From positions 7,440,001-7,504,000 of the forward strand of contig CAUJLY010000001.1 of the NCBI GenBank assembly GCA_963281155.1: DNA of 64,000 nt. The letters are read 5' to 3'. Positions 27,875-38,414 of the stretch are shown piece after piece; positions within the stretch are counted from its first letter, which is position 1; every line of letters starts with the position of its first letter. Origin of the DNA: Rhabditophanes sp. KR3021. Taxonomy: Eukaryota > Nematoda > Chromadorea > Rhabditida > Alloionematidae. A program made the translations under genes and the position numbers. A model generated the notes under the pieces. The model was not told where the DNA came from and did not search any database. It saw nothing but the letters and a program-made list of their open reading frames with translations.

Positions 27875-28693
27875 ATGATATTGTCAAAGATCCGACGTTC
27901 TTTCCGAGCTTATTTCGGAAAAAAGAAAAATGCAACTGTAGAAGGTGAAGTTTGTGATTATGGAAAAATTAAGGTAAGTCAAGGGTAAGCATTATTAAAT
28001 AAATGATTTTAGTTGGATAAAAAGATCTGCCAACGGATAAATAGTTTCGACGGTGATCATGATGTTTACAAGACCTTTGATGTCGTTTTATTCGCTTATA
28101 ATGTTCAAAATAAATTAGGTATTGATAGACCACAATATTTAGAAATTCATCAATTATATATGAGTCAACCGTGGTATCTTGGAAATATTACAAGAAAACA
28201 GGCTATTATTATGCTGTCCGGCACCGAGAACGGAACATTCATTGTTAGAAATAATATCATAAAAAAACGCTTTATACTGAGTGTCAGTTTTTCCCTTAGA
28301 ATTCAACATATCGAGATAAAATCTCAAGGCAATAAATATTATATTAAGAGAGAGCTGGCTTTTTTGAATTTAATTGATTTGGTCAATTATTTCTCTACAA
28401 AAAGTTTTTTGGATGCTGAGTGTTTTAATTATGATACTCGTTTATCAAAGACTTTCCTTCCAACTAAATTGTGTATTGTTCTGGAGGATTTTAATCCAGC
28501 TCAGTTTTATCATCCTTTGTTTGAAGTCAACCAATTCTTGAAACTAAGAGAAGGAGAAATTGTGCAGCTGGTGGATTTAATCGAGGATGCAGATAATTTA
28601 TGGTTGGGCAAGATGAATGGCAAGATTGGATTTTTTCCTAAACAATATGTTGAATTTGAAACAACTTTAATTTTGTCTAACGAATATATTTAA
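27875..28693 (+). CDS. SH2-SH3 adaptor 1 (VAV-like C-terminal module)
   Basis: Exon 1 27875-27973 encodes a basic N-terminus (MILSKIRRSFRAYFGKKK); a 39-nt intron follows, then exon 2 28013-28693; 259 residues. SH2 domain from WYLGNITRKQAIIML: the phosphotyrosine-binding Arg is present in GTFIVR, and QHIEI matches the beta-D strand. An SH3-like domain follows (FLKLREGEIVQLVD, then GKMNGKIGFFPKQYVE). The order, the short linker and the SH2 wording (Leu-Asp-x-Arg-Leu near its end) resemble the C-terminus of VAV, without its catalytic DH domain. The SH3 first Trp of the usual WWxG is Leu here (NLWLGK), so proline-peptide binding may be altered. Probably a phosphotyrosine adaptor; partners unknown. 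First of three tandem paralogues. Confidence 0.85.
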
Positions 28694-29355
28694 TAAAAGT
28701 TATTATTATATGATGTCTTTATAGTTATTCATAATATAACTCTAATTATCATTCCTGAAATATCCAGAAATAATTGCGTAACATTTTTTACAGTTTTTGT
28801 TAATGAGCTTCATTTAAAGCCTTCATTCGTCATCATTATTTTCTCCATCCAAATGGCACTTGCTAGACAAAAATAACAACAATAATCCAACATATGATGA
28901 TGTTTAATTTTGTTAAGAAAGAAGGAGCACGCTGACTCATTTCCACACTGACTAAAAAGGCTGCTGCCATGTGTAAGGTATTTATTAATTTATATTTTGA
29001 TAACAATATCATTTCCTGAATATATGAAAATGTTTTTTCCTTTTAATTTTACACCACACTATATATGTTTTTTAAGAACACACTTAATTTTATGTTCTTC
29101 TTTTCATCTATCTGTAACAAACCTCTATTTTATGCTTAATAATATACAGACAATTTCATAAAAAGTAAAAACTTTGCCCATCCATTGATCACAGTGTTTT
29201 CTTTATAGTGTGACTAATTGAGTGGTAAGGAACATATCCCTGATAACGAAACACTATTTGCCATTGATAAGAAAATCAAACAGTTGATATTTTTAGTTTG
29301 TCAGTGATTTTAATTTCTTTTTATATACACATTTGGTCTACGAATTGGATGTATT
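28694..29355. other. spacer with a possible relic first exon
   Basis: Between two SH2-SH3 genes. At 28894-28935 a short frame reads MMMFNFVKKEGAR then stop, echoing the aromatic N-termini of the coiled-coil genes further right. This may be a decayed copy or chance. Nothing else seen. Confidence 0.35.
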
Positions 29356-30180
29356 ATGCGAAAAAGAATTGTTTCAGCTTGTTGTAGAGTGAATAAGAGG
29401 GTTTTAGGATTGGTTTATCGAGGTTTGAGTGTGTTTAGAGGTGGTAAAGAAGATAAGGAAATTATAGTTGAAGAAATGGATGGAAATAAAGTAAGTTTTT
29501 GATTGACTTTTTGTTTATTGTTTTTTGTTTAGAATAAACCAAATATGTATGTAAAGTTAACAGAGCTAGACCAAAAAGCTAATCCAGAAGAGGCAAAAAA
29601 CATCCAAGTAATGCCAATGTATGAGATAATTGAACACGGAAGCACTCCCAGCGAAGAAACGTTCACTCGTCTCAACAAAAAAAATTACTATGTGGGGACT
29701 GTTTCTCGAGCAAAGTCAAAGTCTATGCTACAAGATAAACCAGATGGCACATACCTCGTACGCTATCAAACCGAGAAAAGGAAATTTGTTATCAGTATTA
29801 GCTACTTGCAAAAAGTTCGGCATGTTTTAATTAACTGCGAAGAAAGCAACTATTTCAATTTATCTACCAGACATCATTTTTCTGACCTAGAAGATTTAAT
29901 AGAATATTATTCAACTAGTCCTTTATGTGAAATATTTGGGAATAGGCTTAATATTCGTTTAACAAACCCAGTTTTAACTACAAAATATTATAAAGTTATT
30001 CAGGACTTTGATGCAATTAAGTTAAAACCGCAAACTTTTCCAGATCTTGAATTTATTTCTATGAAACGTGGGGAAACGGTTTTGTTAATTGACTTGGTTC
30101 AGGATGATAATTTGTTGTGGTATGGACAGATAAATGATAAGATTGGTTATTTTCCTGAACGATGCGTCATTGCTGAATAG
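29356..30180 (+). CDS. SH2-SH3 adaptor 2 (VAV-like C-terminal module)
   Basis: Exon 1 29356-29490 (45 residues, very basic: MRKRIVSACCRVNKRVLGLV) and exon 2 29533-30180, phase 0, 42-nt intron; 260 residues. SH2 from YYVGTVSRAKSKSMLQDKPD; the binding Arg is in GTYLVR, beta-D in VRHVLI. SH3-like domain: FISMKRGETVLLIDLVQDD then GQINDKIGYFPERCV. As in adaptor 1, the first Trp of WWxG is Leu (LLWYGQ). Of the three it is closest to canonical VAV in the SH2 (KPDGTYLVR). The Cys- and Arg-rich first exon could direct membrane binding, which is inference. Function unknown beyond probable phosphotyrosine recognition. Confidence 0.85.
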
Positions 30181-30402
30181 TTAATTATGTACTTTCTTTA
30201 TTATTAATTATTATTTGTGAGTAATGCTTTTTTATATAAATTTATTGACTGGACAAGATGGCTCTTTTGATTGTACACTTTTAATCATCCTAATGTCTAA
30301 TTGCCTTCCTTGCAGTCAAGAATGACACAAGAAATTTGTGAAATTATGACTTTAATATTACTATATAAAAAGTTATTAATAATAACTAAAAATATTTAGA
30401 AG

Positions 30403-31251
30403 ATGACTAACTACTTGACTAAAGTACTTAATTTGATTCAATCTAAGTTCGAAGGTGTCAGTGATTGCATTTTGTCATTAAGGCAAAAAAATATTGCTAC
30501 TGAAAAAAATGAAATGATAACAATTAGTAGTCCAATTGTAAGTTTGCATTTTATCTTGTAAATATGTGTTTTATAAATACGTTTATTATTAATAGATCGA
30601 AAATAAGCCCAATGATGTGGATAACATTTTCAATTTTCAAGTCGGACTAGCAGTAAAACCAAAGATGTGGCTTTATGAAATAAATAGTAATAAACAATTT
30701 CCTGATAGGCCTTCTTATTTACAAATGGATATATTGGCAAAAAATGGTTTGTTGGAGCAGTTGATAGAGGACAATGTGCAAATATGTTGAAGGATTCAGC
30801 TAATGGTACATATTTGATTAGAATTAGTGCCAAAAACAATTCTTTTGTTTTTAGCGTAAAGCATCAAAATAACATACAACATTTGATTATTTATTTTTAT
30901 GGAGAACATTGTTTTTTTGATGATGAGGTTAAATGTTTGGATCTAACTAGCTTAATTAAGCATTTGAAAAGTTCATTAAAATGCAGAAACGTCGGTCAAA
31001 TTGAAATCCTCATTTCTATTTGCAAGCCTTATTTACCAACCAAATGGTTTAATTTTATCAAAGATTATATACCTGAAAATCATACAAACAAATATTTCGG
31101 AGATTATAAATTTCTCCATCTAACAAAAGGCCAATCCGTTCTTTTAATTGATTTAGTTCTATCGGATCAAAATTTGTTCCTAGGGCAAATAAATACCCAA
31201 GTAGGTTTGTTTGCAGGTGAATATGTTATTATGGAAGAAACAAACAACTGA
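30403..31251 (+). CDS. SH2-SH3 adaptor 3, frame broken at an A-run
   Basis: Exon 1 30403-30537 (45 residues, MTNYLTKVLNLIQSKFEGV), intron 30538-30595, exon 2 from 30596. The first part of exon 2 aligns with adaptor 1 (DRPSYLQMDI), but the SH2 that follows (KKWFVGAVDRGQCANML, GTYLIR, IQHLII) lies one frame away. The change falls at six A at 30739-30744; one more A would join them. Read literally, translation stops at 30790. The SH3-like part (FLHLTKGQSVLLIDLV, GQINTQVGLFAGEYV) has lost both Trp of WWxG and the usual Pro, so it is the most diverged copy. It may be a sequencing error in a live gene or an early pseudogene; the intact downstream frame of 155 codons argues for the former. Confidence 0.72.
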
Positions 31252-31417
31252 ATAACAATCAAATAGGAAGTGCATACAATATATAAATTTCTTAATTATA
31301 AAAGCATATAAAAATAGCTTGGCAAGCAAACATGTATTATAATGATGTATGCTACACGTTTTTATTGAATAAATATTTTTTTAATATTTTGTTAATTTGC
31401 TTTATTATTTTCAGAGA

Positions 31418-31822
31418 ATGTTTGCTTCTATATTTTCTGCTAAAAAACATGCAGATATAGTTGAGAGAATTTATTCTCAAGAGGAGGTCAAATTACTTAT
31501 TGAGAAGACTAAATTCCTTGAATCAAAGATTGAAATATTAGAGAGTTATATCAGAAAAATGACAGCTGGACAGGTGGAGGAATTTAGAAGTTTAACACCT
31601 GATTCATCTCCTTTTATGGATGATCCATATGGAATTGATGCCCTTGAAATGAAGTTTGAAAAGGTTAGACTTTATCTTGAAGCTGACTCTAGAAGTACTG
31701 GTTCACCTGGATTAGAAAATTCAATGCGACGATCAAGCATAAGTTATAAAGAAACTAATAAGTATCCCAAAATAAATGAAAAGAAATCTTCTCCCTTCGA
31801 TAGTGAATCTGATAGCTCATAG
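31418..31822 (+). CDS. small coiled-coil protein, aromatic N-terminus (copy A)
   Basis: 134 residues from the ATG at 31418, three bases behind ttttcag, which suggests trans-splicing. The N-terminus MFASIFSAKK is followed by YSQEEVKLLIEKTKFLESKI, the start of a coiled coil, and a Ser-rich, partly acidic tail. The gene at 32053 has the same layout and the shared YSQEE-[VI]-K, so the two are paralogues. No known domain. The next start is 230 bases past its stop. Confidence 0.72.
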   Translation: MFASIFSAKKHADIVERIYSQEEVKLLIEKTKFLESKIEILESYIRKMTAGQVEEFRSLTPDSSPFMDDPYGIDALEMKFEKVRLYLEADSRSTGSPGLENSMRRSSISYKETNKYPKINEKKSSPFDSESDSS

Positions 31823-32052
31823 GATAATACTGATATACTTATGTTTACTTGTTATTAATTGTTTCCAATAAAATAAGTTGTTCCCTTCTTTTAACATTTT
31901 TGATTTTTATTGAAACGGTACATTTCTTAATAAAGGATCTATAAAACATATTTGTGGAGTGTATTTTTCTGATAACAACCGATAACACACCTTATAACAA
32001 AGTGCTGTAAAAGCTTTAAAAGAAATCATTTACTGATCTTCTTACTAAAAGT

Positions 32053-32355
32053 ATGTTTGGTTTCTTTTTTGGTTCTAATAAAGCTGATGAATCTTTAAAA
32101 GTAAGTGGAGAAAAAGTTTATAGTCAAGAAGAAATTAAGGAGATTATTAATTTGAATCAAAACCTGGTGAATAAAATCAAGACTTTGGAAGAAACAATAG
32201 AAAAGATGCATTTGGCGCATATTGAAGAAATCATGAAGTTGAAACCAAGCCATGTTTCCGAAATCGATGATGAAAATAACTTAGATACTGAAGAGCTGAA
32301 GAAATATTTTAATTCTGTTACTAAGTATATTTCTACAACAGCAAAATGCGAATAA
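32053..32355 (+). CDS. small coiled-coil protein, aromatic N-terminus (copy B)
   Basis: 100 residues, single exon. MFGFFFGSNK then a short linker, YSQEEIKEIINLNQNLVNKI and a coiled coil to about residue 75, ending in an acidic helix (DTEELKKYFNSVTKYI). It is the paralogue of the gene at 31418. No signal peptide: the N-terminal hydrophobic stretch is too short and has no cleavage-like site. No function assigned. The 313-base spacer after it shows nothing. Confidence 0.7.
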   Translation: MFGFFFGSNKADESLKVSGEKVYSQEEIKEIINLNQNLVNKIKTLEETIEKMHLAHIEEIMKLKPSHVSEIDDENNLDTEELKKYFNSVTKYISTTAKCE

Positions 32356-32668
32356 AAGCGTTCCTTTACCATAGACAGTGTTTTTAAATTTTGGAAAGGT
32401 CCAAAGCTTGTTCTCATTCACTTTACTCATCAGATGTGGAAGCTGTAATCCAGTCTACCAAAAGTTGAATTATTTGAATGAAGCAACTGTTATCCATTTT
32501 AAAAATAATTTTTGTTAATGTCATATATTTTAAAACTAAAAATAAAATCAAGAAAACAACAAGATACGGGTGTTTGTTATTTGCCTGGCCTTTAAGTTTT
32601 TACACGCTGTTCTTAAGAAGTTAATAGCTATTTAAGGTTAAGAAGTCAACACTTTTATATTTTTCACG

Positions 32669-33019
32669 ATGGTTTTTGATTATTTATTTAAATCTACGCA
32701 AGCATCAGCTGAGGAGAAGGAAGATACTGTAAAAGTTCTGGATGAAGTTCCCACTCCGATATCAAATGCGGATTTCACTGAAATTATGCCGTTCAATGCT
32801 CTAAATGAAAAAATAAACCAACTTGAAACTGACCTCAAAAGATTGGCCGCTGAAACCAAACTAAGAGTCGATAATATCGAAAAGCTTCTGCATAAAAAAG
32901 ATCAAATGCAAAAGAACACTCAACAGCAGTTAATAGATGTTAATATGTTGAATTATTTCTTTTATTGTACCATTGTTGGCTTGTTTTGCATTGTGCTTTG
33001 GTATATTAATTATAAGTAA
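32669..33019 (+). CDS. tail-anchored coiled-coil protein
   Basis: 116 residues, single exon. Aromatic start MVFDYLFKST, an acidic segment, then NADFTEI at residues 33-39, which fits an LIR pattern (acidic, aromatic-x-x-Ile). A coiled coil covers about residues 43-85 (LNEKINQLETDLKRLAAETK). The last 24 residues are a single hydrophobic helix (LNYFFYCTIVGLFCIVLWYI) followed by two or three polar residues, the layout of a tail-anchored membrane protein with its N-terminus in the cytosol. ER, mitochondrial outer membrane or other organelle cannot be decided from the sequence. It is the only cluster member with a clear membrane segment. Confidence 0.72.
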   Translation: MVFDYLFKSTQASAEEKEDTVKVLDEVPTPISNADFTEIMPFNALNEKINQLETDLKRLAAETKLRVDNIEKLLHKKDQMQKNTQQQLIDVNMLNYFFYCTIVGLFCIVLWYINYK

Positions 33020-34228
33020 TAAATATTGTGTGAATTGGATCAGCTTGCGTGTTTTGGTTTCGAGTTAGTATTTATTTTTGATCGTTTATAGTTGAATAAC
33101 ATAATTTAATGCCAATAAATCCAAATTTACATTTTTATTATTTCATAATTGCAAATTATTTAAACAAGGACGCCTTGGTCGAGCGCTTTATTATCGGCAA
33201 TGTGTAACTGATCGTATACTGCTTTATTCAATTACTATCGTCTCTACAAAGAATAACTGCATGTAGTAACAATTATATAATAAATAGGATGGAAATTACT
33301 GCTTGTATTAGTCTATTTTGAAAACAGTAGAAACACGGCAAATCCAGAATCTCTATTTCATATTAAAAATATATCATTTAAAAAGAGTGCATTTTGTAGG
33401 CATTAATTTCCTTAACATTATTATTATCACAATTGTATCTATTGTAAATTTTTAAATAAGTTCATAACCATTTTTGCAAATTAGTTTAGTACTTCTACGG
33501 CCTACATAAAAGAGATATTAAGGATATTTTTTGATTATACCATCTCGAAATTTTATACCTTTTATTTGCAAATAAATGTGAGTAAAAAATTCCATCAAAT
33601 ATTCATTTAAATCTTTATTCTAAATCTTCAGCAACTGACTCGATTTCATTGCATTCAAACCAATAATTTACAATGCGGCAAAAAACGTTTATAATGATGT
33701 TTTTAAGGAGAAACAACGTTAAATAACCAAATGATAGTTATTGAAATTCAATCACAAACTCATGTTTTTGCAAAACAAATTTAAGTATCAAAGTCATTCA
33801 CCACATTCCTTAAAATAAGCATACTCCTATTTAAATTATAAATCACTATTGTTCAAGCAATAGCAATGGGTAAGAAATAATTATAAAATGTAATTAATAT
33901 GAAAATTTTAAATAATAGTTCGTTTAACAATTACCTTTATTCCTACAATTTTAGTACTTTTATCAACAATACATAATTTTTGAGCACATGGTTGAATTAC
34001 TTTATATCCTTTTTTAAATGACAATTAACTTAAACCATTAAACATACATTCTAACCATACTTTATGTACTATGTCTGAAATAAAATATTTTTTTGTTATT
34101 TACAAACCAATTTTGAAAGTGTATAAACAATGTATCACCAAACATTGATTATTTATTACTGACTACTACTTTTATGAATAACAAATTTTAATAATAATTT
34201 AAAATATTTATTTTGTTATTTAAAGAAT
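33020..34228. other. intergenic, no feature seen
   Basis: Strongly AT-rich, with no open frame of note. At 33335 a short phrase (aaacacggcaaatcc) resembles the hairpin region at 25760, perhaps remnants of a common small repeat. Confidence 0.4.
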
Positions 34229-34636
34229 ATGTCATTTACTTATTTTCTTACATCTAATGAGCTAAAAATTGCTGATCAAATTGATAATGATGGTTTTGAA
34301 AATATTGACACTTTAGATCAAATTGACCAAAATAATGATGATGAAATTAATGTTTTAAAAAACGTTATTAATATATTGAGATCTAATCTAAAGGAAAAGG
34401 ACCAAGAAATAAAAGATCAGCAAACATCTCATACTTTAGAATTGTCAACTGTCGTTAAACAGATGGAAGAAAAGCATGCTAGAGAAATTAAGTCATTAAA
34501 ACGTGACCAAATAACAGTTTTAACCGATGAATCATCTTCTCTTCAACTTAATTCACAAAATAACGAGGCAGAAGATAATTCCATTGTTGCTACAGAAGGA
34601 AATCTATTCAAATTATTTTTTGAACAATGGTTTTAA
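34229..34636 (+). CDS. short coiled-coil protein with LIR-like motif
   Basis: 135 residues, single exon. MSFTYFLTSN start, then DNDGFENIDTLD with Phe at residue 23, an acidic aromatic-x-x-Ile motif. A coiled coil spans residues 38-100 (EINVLKNVINILRSNLKEKD, QMEEKHAREIKSLKRD). It ends without the C-terminal helical module seen in the three larger neighbours. The stretch EKHAREIKSLK resembles EAKHAEEMSHIKKN in the next gene, consistent with common origin. No enzymatic domain; function unknown. Confidence 0.68.
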   Translation: MSFTYFLTSNELKIADQIDNDGFENIDTLDQIDQNNDDEINVLKNVINILRSNLKEKDQEIKDQQTSHTLELSTVVKQMEEKHAREIKSLKRDQITVLTDESSSLQLNSQNNEAEDNSIVATEGNLFKLFFEQWF

Positions 34637-34929
34637 TTATAAATTTGCATATCATATAAATAAACTCATTTGATAACTGATTAATTTGAAAACCTTCTTT
34701 TTTACATATGCATCATTGAACATGTCAACGCAAATCTTTATCACTTTTAAATATTCATGCATAAAGAAATAACGGCTTAATAAATGGCTATTTTGGTAAA
34801 AATAATCATTAGTATTCTTACTTTTATTACACACACATTTATTAACATAAAATTGCACCCACTAAGCAACACGCATACAACATTAACGATAATTAACTGT
34901 GTATTTATTATTTCAGACAGTTGCTAACA

Positions 34930-36204
34930 ATGGTATTCAGTTTTTTGTCAGGACCCAAACTTGATGATCATTCTAAGAGTACTATAAATTCAAATATTGT
35001 ACCTGACAATGATTTTGTTGAGGTCCTTAGAAGAGATGACGCTTTAGGAGAAAGAAGAGCTAATAAAGAAATAGCTGCTAACTTCAATGCAATGAAAGCC
35101 GACATCAAATCTCTAAAAATCGAACTAGGTAAAACTCAATCTAACCAAATCATTCTAGAAGAAAAGCACAAAAAGGAAATTGCCGACCAATTAAGAACTT
35201 TGCAATCAAATCATGCTAAAGAACTCGAATTAGCAGTCAAGACCATTGAAGCTAAACATGCGGAAGAGATGAGTCATATCAAAAAGAATCATGATACTGA
35301 AATGCTTGACAAAACAAATAAATTACACAAAAATTACGCGGAAGAAATAGATACTCAAATGAAAAAACTAATTGAAAATCATGAAATTGAAATGGAAAGT
35401 TGTAAGAGTATGTATAATAGTTTGTATCAAATTGACATGGATAAGGTTGTTGAGGAGTTGAAAAACCAACATGGTAAGGAAATTGAGATTTGTAATCAAA
35501 ATTTGGTTAAGTCTAAAGCTAAGGCAAATGCTGAGATTATGAAAATTAAGGAATATTCAGAACAAGCTATCAAGGACGCCGTAGAAGAGAGTAAATTAAA
35601 TAATGCAGCAGAAACAGATAAATCGTATAGAATGATTAAGAAACTTCAGACCGAAAAGGATAATTTACATGAATTGTTGGATTCAACAAGATTACATTCA
35701 AAGGAATTGCTTGGAAAAGAACAATTTGAAAAGATTAAACTTGATAAGAAAGCTTTCATGCTTAGTGAATTGTACGAAAAGGAACGAGAGCAAAATATTA
35801 TATCTCAAAATAATTGTGCGAAGCTTGAGAGATTACTTGATAAATTACAAAAAGATAAAATTGAACTTGAAAACAAACTTCATACGACTAGCAGAGAATT
35901 TCAAAGTGAAATTAAATATCTTCGGCAAGAAAGTCAAATAAGTAAGGAATTAAAAAACTACATGTCCGATAAGCACTCCAGATCAAATTCTACTATGTCT
36001 ACCTGCAGTTCATCAAGCACTATTAAAAACTTTAAGGCTTCACCCCCTGGGACACCATCATTATCGCCAACAGAGGAAGATTTGAAAAATATAAATTTTT
36101 TGATGGATTTAACGCTTAATAAATTAACTCATGAACAAATGACTTACTTATACCATAAGAACAACAAAAATTATCACAAAACTTTGAACGCTATACCTGA
36201 ATGA
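34930..36204 (+). CDS. long coiled-coil protein with LIR-like motif and UBA/CUE-like C-terminus
   Basis: 424 residues from the ATG at 34930, which lies 13 bases behind atttcag. MVFSFLSGPK start; PDNDFVEV places Phe at residue 29 in a LIR-like setting. An almost continuous coiled coil covers residues 45-345, with KH-[AK]-x-E repeats (EEKHKKEIADQLR, EAKHAEEMSHIKKN). A Ser/Pro-rich hinge follows. The last 45 residues (EEDLKNINFLMDLTLNKL, THEQMTYLYHKNNKNYHK) form a helical unit shared with the two next genes. The family is not known to me. Architecture resembles selective-autophagy adaptors only in outline; that is inference. Confidence 0.75.
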   Translation: MVFSFLSGPKLDDHSKSTINSNIVPDNDFVEVLRRDDALGERRANKEIAANFNAMKADIKSLKIELGKTQSNQIILEEKHKKEIADQLRTLQSNHAKELELAVKTIEAKHAEEMSHIKKNHDTEMLDKTNKLHKNYAEEIDTQMKKLIENHEIEMESCKSMYNSLYQIDMDKVVEELKNQHGKEIEICNQNLVKSKAKANAEIMKIKEYSEQAIKDAVEESKLNNAAETDKSYRMIKKLQTEKDNLHELLDSTRLHSKELLGKEQFEKIKLDKKAFMLSELYEKEREQNIISQNNCAKLERLLDKLQKDKIELENKLHTTSREFQSEIKYLRQESQISKELKNYMSDKHSRSNSTMSTCSSSSTIKNFKASPPGTPSLSPTEEDLKNINFLMDLTLNKLTHEQMTYLYHKNNKNYHKTLNAIPE

Positions 36205-36787
36205 AATGATCTATAATAATCATCTAATATATTCCATATGTTTTGTATAAATTATAAAATATTTTTGCTAGGTATACTCATTGTTTGGACAAATAATATT
36301 GAAGCACCATGATGTAAATAACTTCCGTAGCACAACCTTGATCTGCAAATTACCTTCATTATTTAAAATAAAAGCATTATCGGGTGAGGACAAGCTATTT
36401 AATTTTTAAAATTTGCGTAAAAATTAAAAACAAAGGTAATTAAGATCTCGATAATGAAATAGGTCAAATTTTTAATTGCTTGAGAAAACGCTATGATTCA
36501 TCCATTAAAAATATCATCATCAAACTTGACATTTGTTATTGAATGATAAACAATTTTTACTTAAACTCCAACGATCATAATTTCATATATTCCACTCTAC
36601 AAAAAATAAATGTACAACCATTATACGCCTATAACACGCATTTGTATTTAAGAATCTGCATACTTAAAGCGAAGTGATCACTTTTTTGGATTTGATAATG
36701 TAGTGTCTATTTCTTTAATACTTTCTGCGTCGATATAATTGTCAAAATGCAATAATATATTTATACTTTTAGATCGTTTTGAGTAAG
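36205..36787. other. intergenic, no feature seen
   Basis: AT-rich spacer between cluster genes. The acceptor-like ttttag at about 36768-36773 precedes the next start by 14 bases. Confidence 0.45.
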
Positions 36788-38414
36788 ATGACAAATATAA
36801 ATAAGATGTATGTGAGTGATGCTAAACAAGTGGAAATTAATGATGGGGAGGATTCAGATGAATGGACAAGAATTGATGTATGTTTTGATATAAATGATTT
36901 TAAATTTTATTTCATAGAATATGTCTGAATTGGGAACAAGAGAAAATCCATTTGAACTTCCTCAACCACAAGTGGATGGTCCATTTGAATATCCACAACA
37001 ACAGATAAACTTATCCAATAATGTAAGTTTTGTTATAAATTATTTAAATTTGATTTCCTAGAATACACGTGATTTGGATACTTGCAATGTTCCAGTAGTT
37101 GAACTTCCTCAACTAGTAAACTTGTCTGTTAATGTAAGTTTTGTTATAAATCATTTAAATAGTATTTCATAGGATGTGTCTGATTTGGATACCAGCAATG
37201 TTCTAGCTGAACCTACTCTATTGGGAAATGTATTTATTAATAAAGAAGAAATTTTGACTAAGGACAAAAGTGAAATAAATAAAGGAGTTTGTACTTCACT
37301 TGGTAGTGGCATTTGTCAACAAATAGATGTTGAATTCTTCGATGAAGCTGAACAATGGAGACAACTTTATATCACATCACAAAAGCAATTGGAAGAAGCC
37401 AACACTAAATTGAGTAATATTCACTGTTTTTATAAAAATAAAAATGAGCAAACTAAGAATGAAAAGTTGCTTGATCTTAAAAAGATTGAACAACCTTTGA
37501 TGGCAAGAAAAAAAGATTTTGAATCAAATAGTATTGCTATGAATGGCAAAGATAAAGCTCTTTTTAAAGCTAAGTTCAAAATTGACGAGTTAGAAAGACA
37601 ATTGAATAATCTGGAAGATAGAAATAATGCTAACATTTATGAATTAGAAGCAGACTTGGCTAAATTACAAAAAGAAAGTCAAGCTGAAATTACTGAATTA
37701 AAAGATGATTTGGCTAAGTTACAAAAAGAAAGTCAAGCTGAAATTACTGAATTAAAAGATGATTTGGCTAAGTTACAAAAAGAAAGCCAAGCTAAAATTA
37801 CAGAATTAGAAAATAAATTAGGTCAATCTATTTTTTCAAATTCTTCATCTAATTCAAGTGGCGAAAGTCTAATCCAAGCTCAAACAAGAATAACTGAACT
37901 TGAGGAAGAAAACAAAACAATGACTACTAATTCAAATCAAATTACTGAACTTCAAGCTCAAAATACTAAACTTCAATCAGAAAAGAATTCCTTTGAAAGA
38001 AATGTCAAAGCTTTGGAAAATACTATCACCACTTTACAAGCTGCTATTGAAAATGTAACAAATGAAAAATCTGTCAGCATGCAATACTTGCAAACAAATT
38101 TGAATGAATTAAGAATGGAAAATGAAGCCTTAAAGAACAGCGACTTGAAGAATAGAGCTGTTCTGAGAGGAAAAGATAACTTGATTACTAAGATGCTTGC
38201 TGGAAGTTCTGGTCAATCTATTAACCCAAATCCTTGTCAACAACCAAAAATTGCCAAAGTTGTCACTGCCGAAGGCTTGGATTTGACTGATTATCAAGAT
38301 ATTGACAAAATCAAGTACATTACAAACACCAATTTAACTGAGAGTGAAGTTATAAAGCTTTATTTGGATTTTGGGAAAAATGTCAATGAAGTGATAAGCC
38401 ATTTGACTAATTAA
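36788..38414 (+). CDS. coiled-coil protein with duplicated exons, LIR-like motif and UBA/CUE-like C-terminus
   Basis: Exons 36788-36877, 36918-37022, 37062-37133 and 37173-38414, all phase 0; about 480 residues. EDSDEWTRI near residue 26 is a good LIR match (acidic run, Trp-x-x-Ile). Exons 2-4 begin with related words (NMSELGT, NTRDLDTCNV, DVSDLDTSNV) and are separated by near-identical 39-40-nt introns, so an exon-intron unit has been copied in tandem. A coiled coil follows with three copies of an 18-residue unit (DLAKLQKESQAEITELKD), a Ser/Asn-rich break, then more coil. The C-terminus YQDIDKIKYITNTNLTESEV, IKLYLDFGKNVNEVISHL has the helix-turn-helix spacing of UBA/CUE domains. Unlike its neighbours it lacks the aromatic start. 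Confidence 0.75.
36878..37172 (+). repeat. tandem exon-plus-intron duplication
   Basis: The three introns at 36878-36917, 37023-37061 and 37134-37172 are alike over their whole length (gtaagttttgttataaat, then atttaaat, ending tcctag or tcatag), and the exons between them start with related codons. This is a duplication of a unit of about 110 bases within one gene. Confidence 0.85.
37653..37814 (+). repeat. 54-nt tandem repeat, three copies, coding
   Basis: Units start at 37653, 37707 and 37761 (ga[ct]ttggctaa). They encode an 18-residue coiled-coil unit. Near identity shows recent expansion or homogenisation. Confidence 0.9.

Noticed and set aside
30739..30744. Programmed ribosomal frameshifting as the cause of the frame breaks
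   Set aside because: Other broken genes show different sequences and both directions of shift, with no common slippery heptamer or downstream structure visible.
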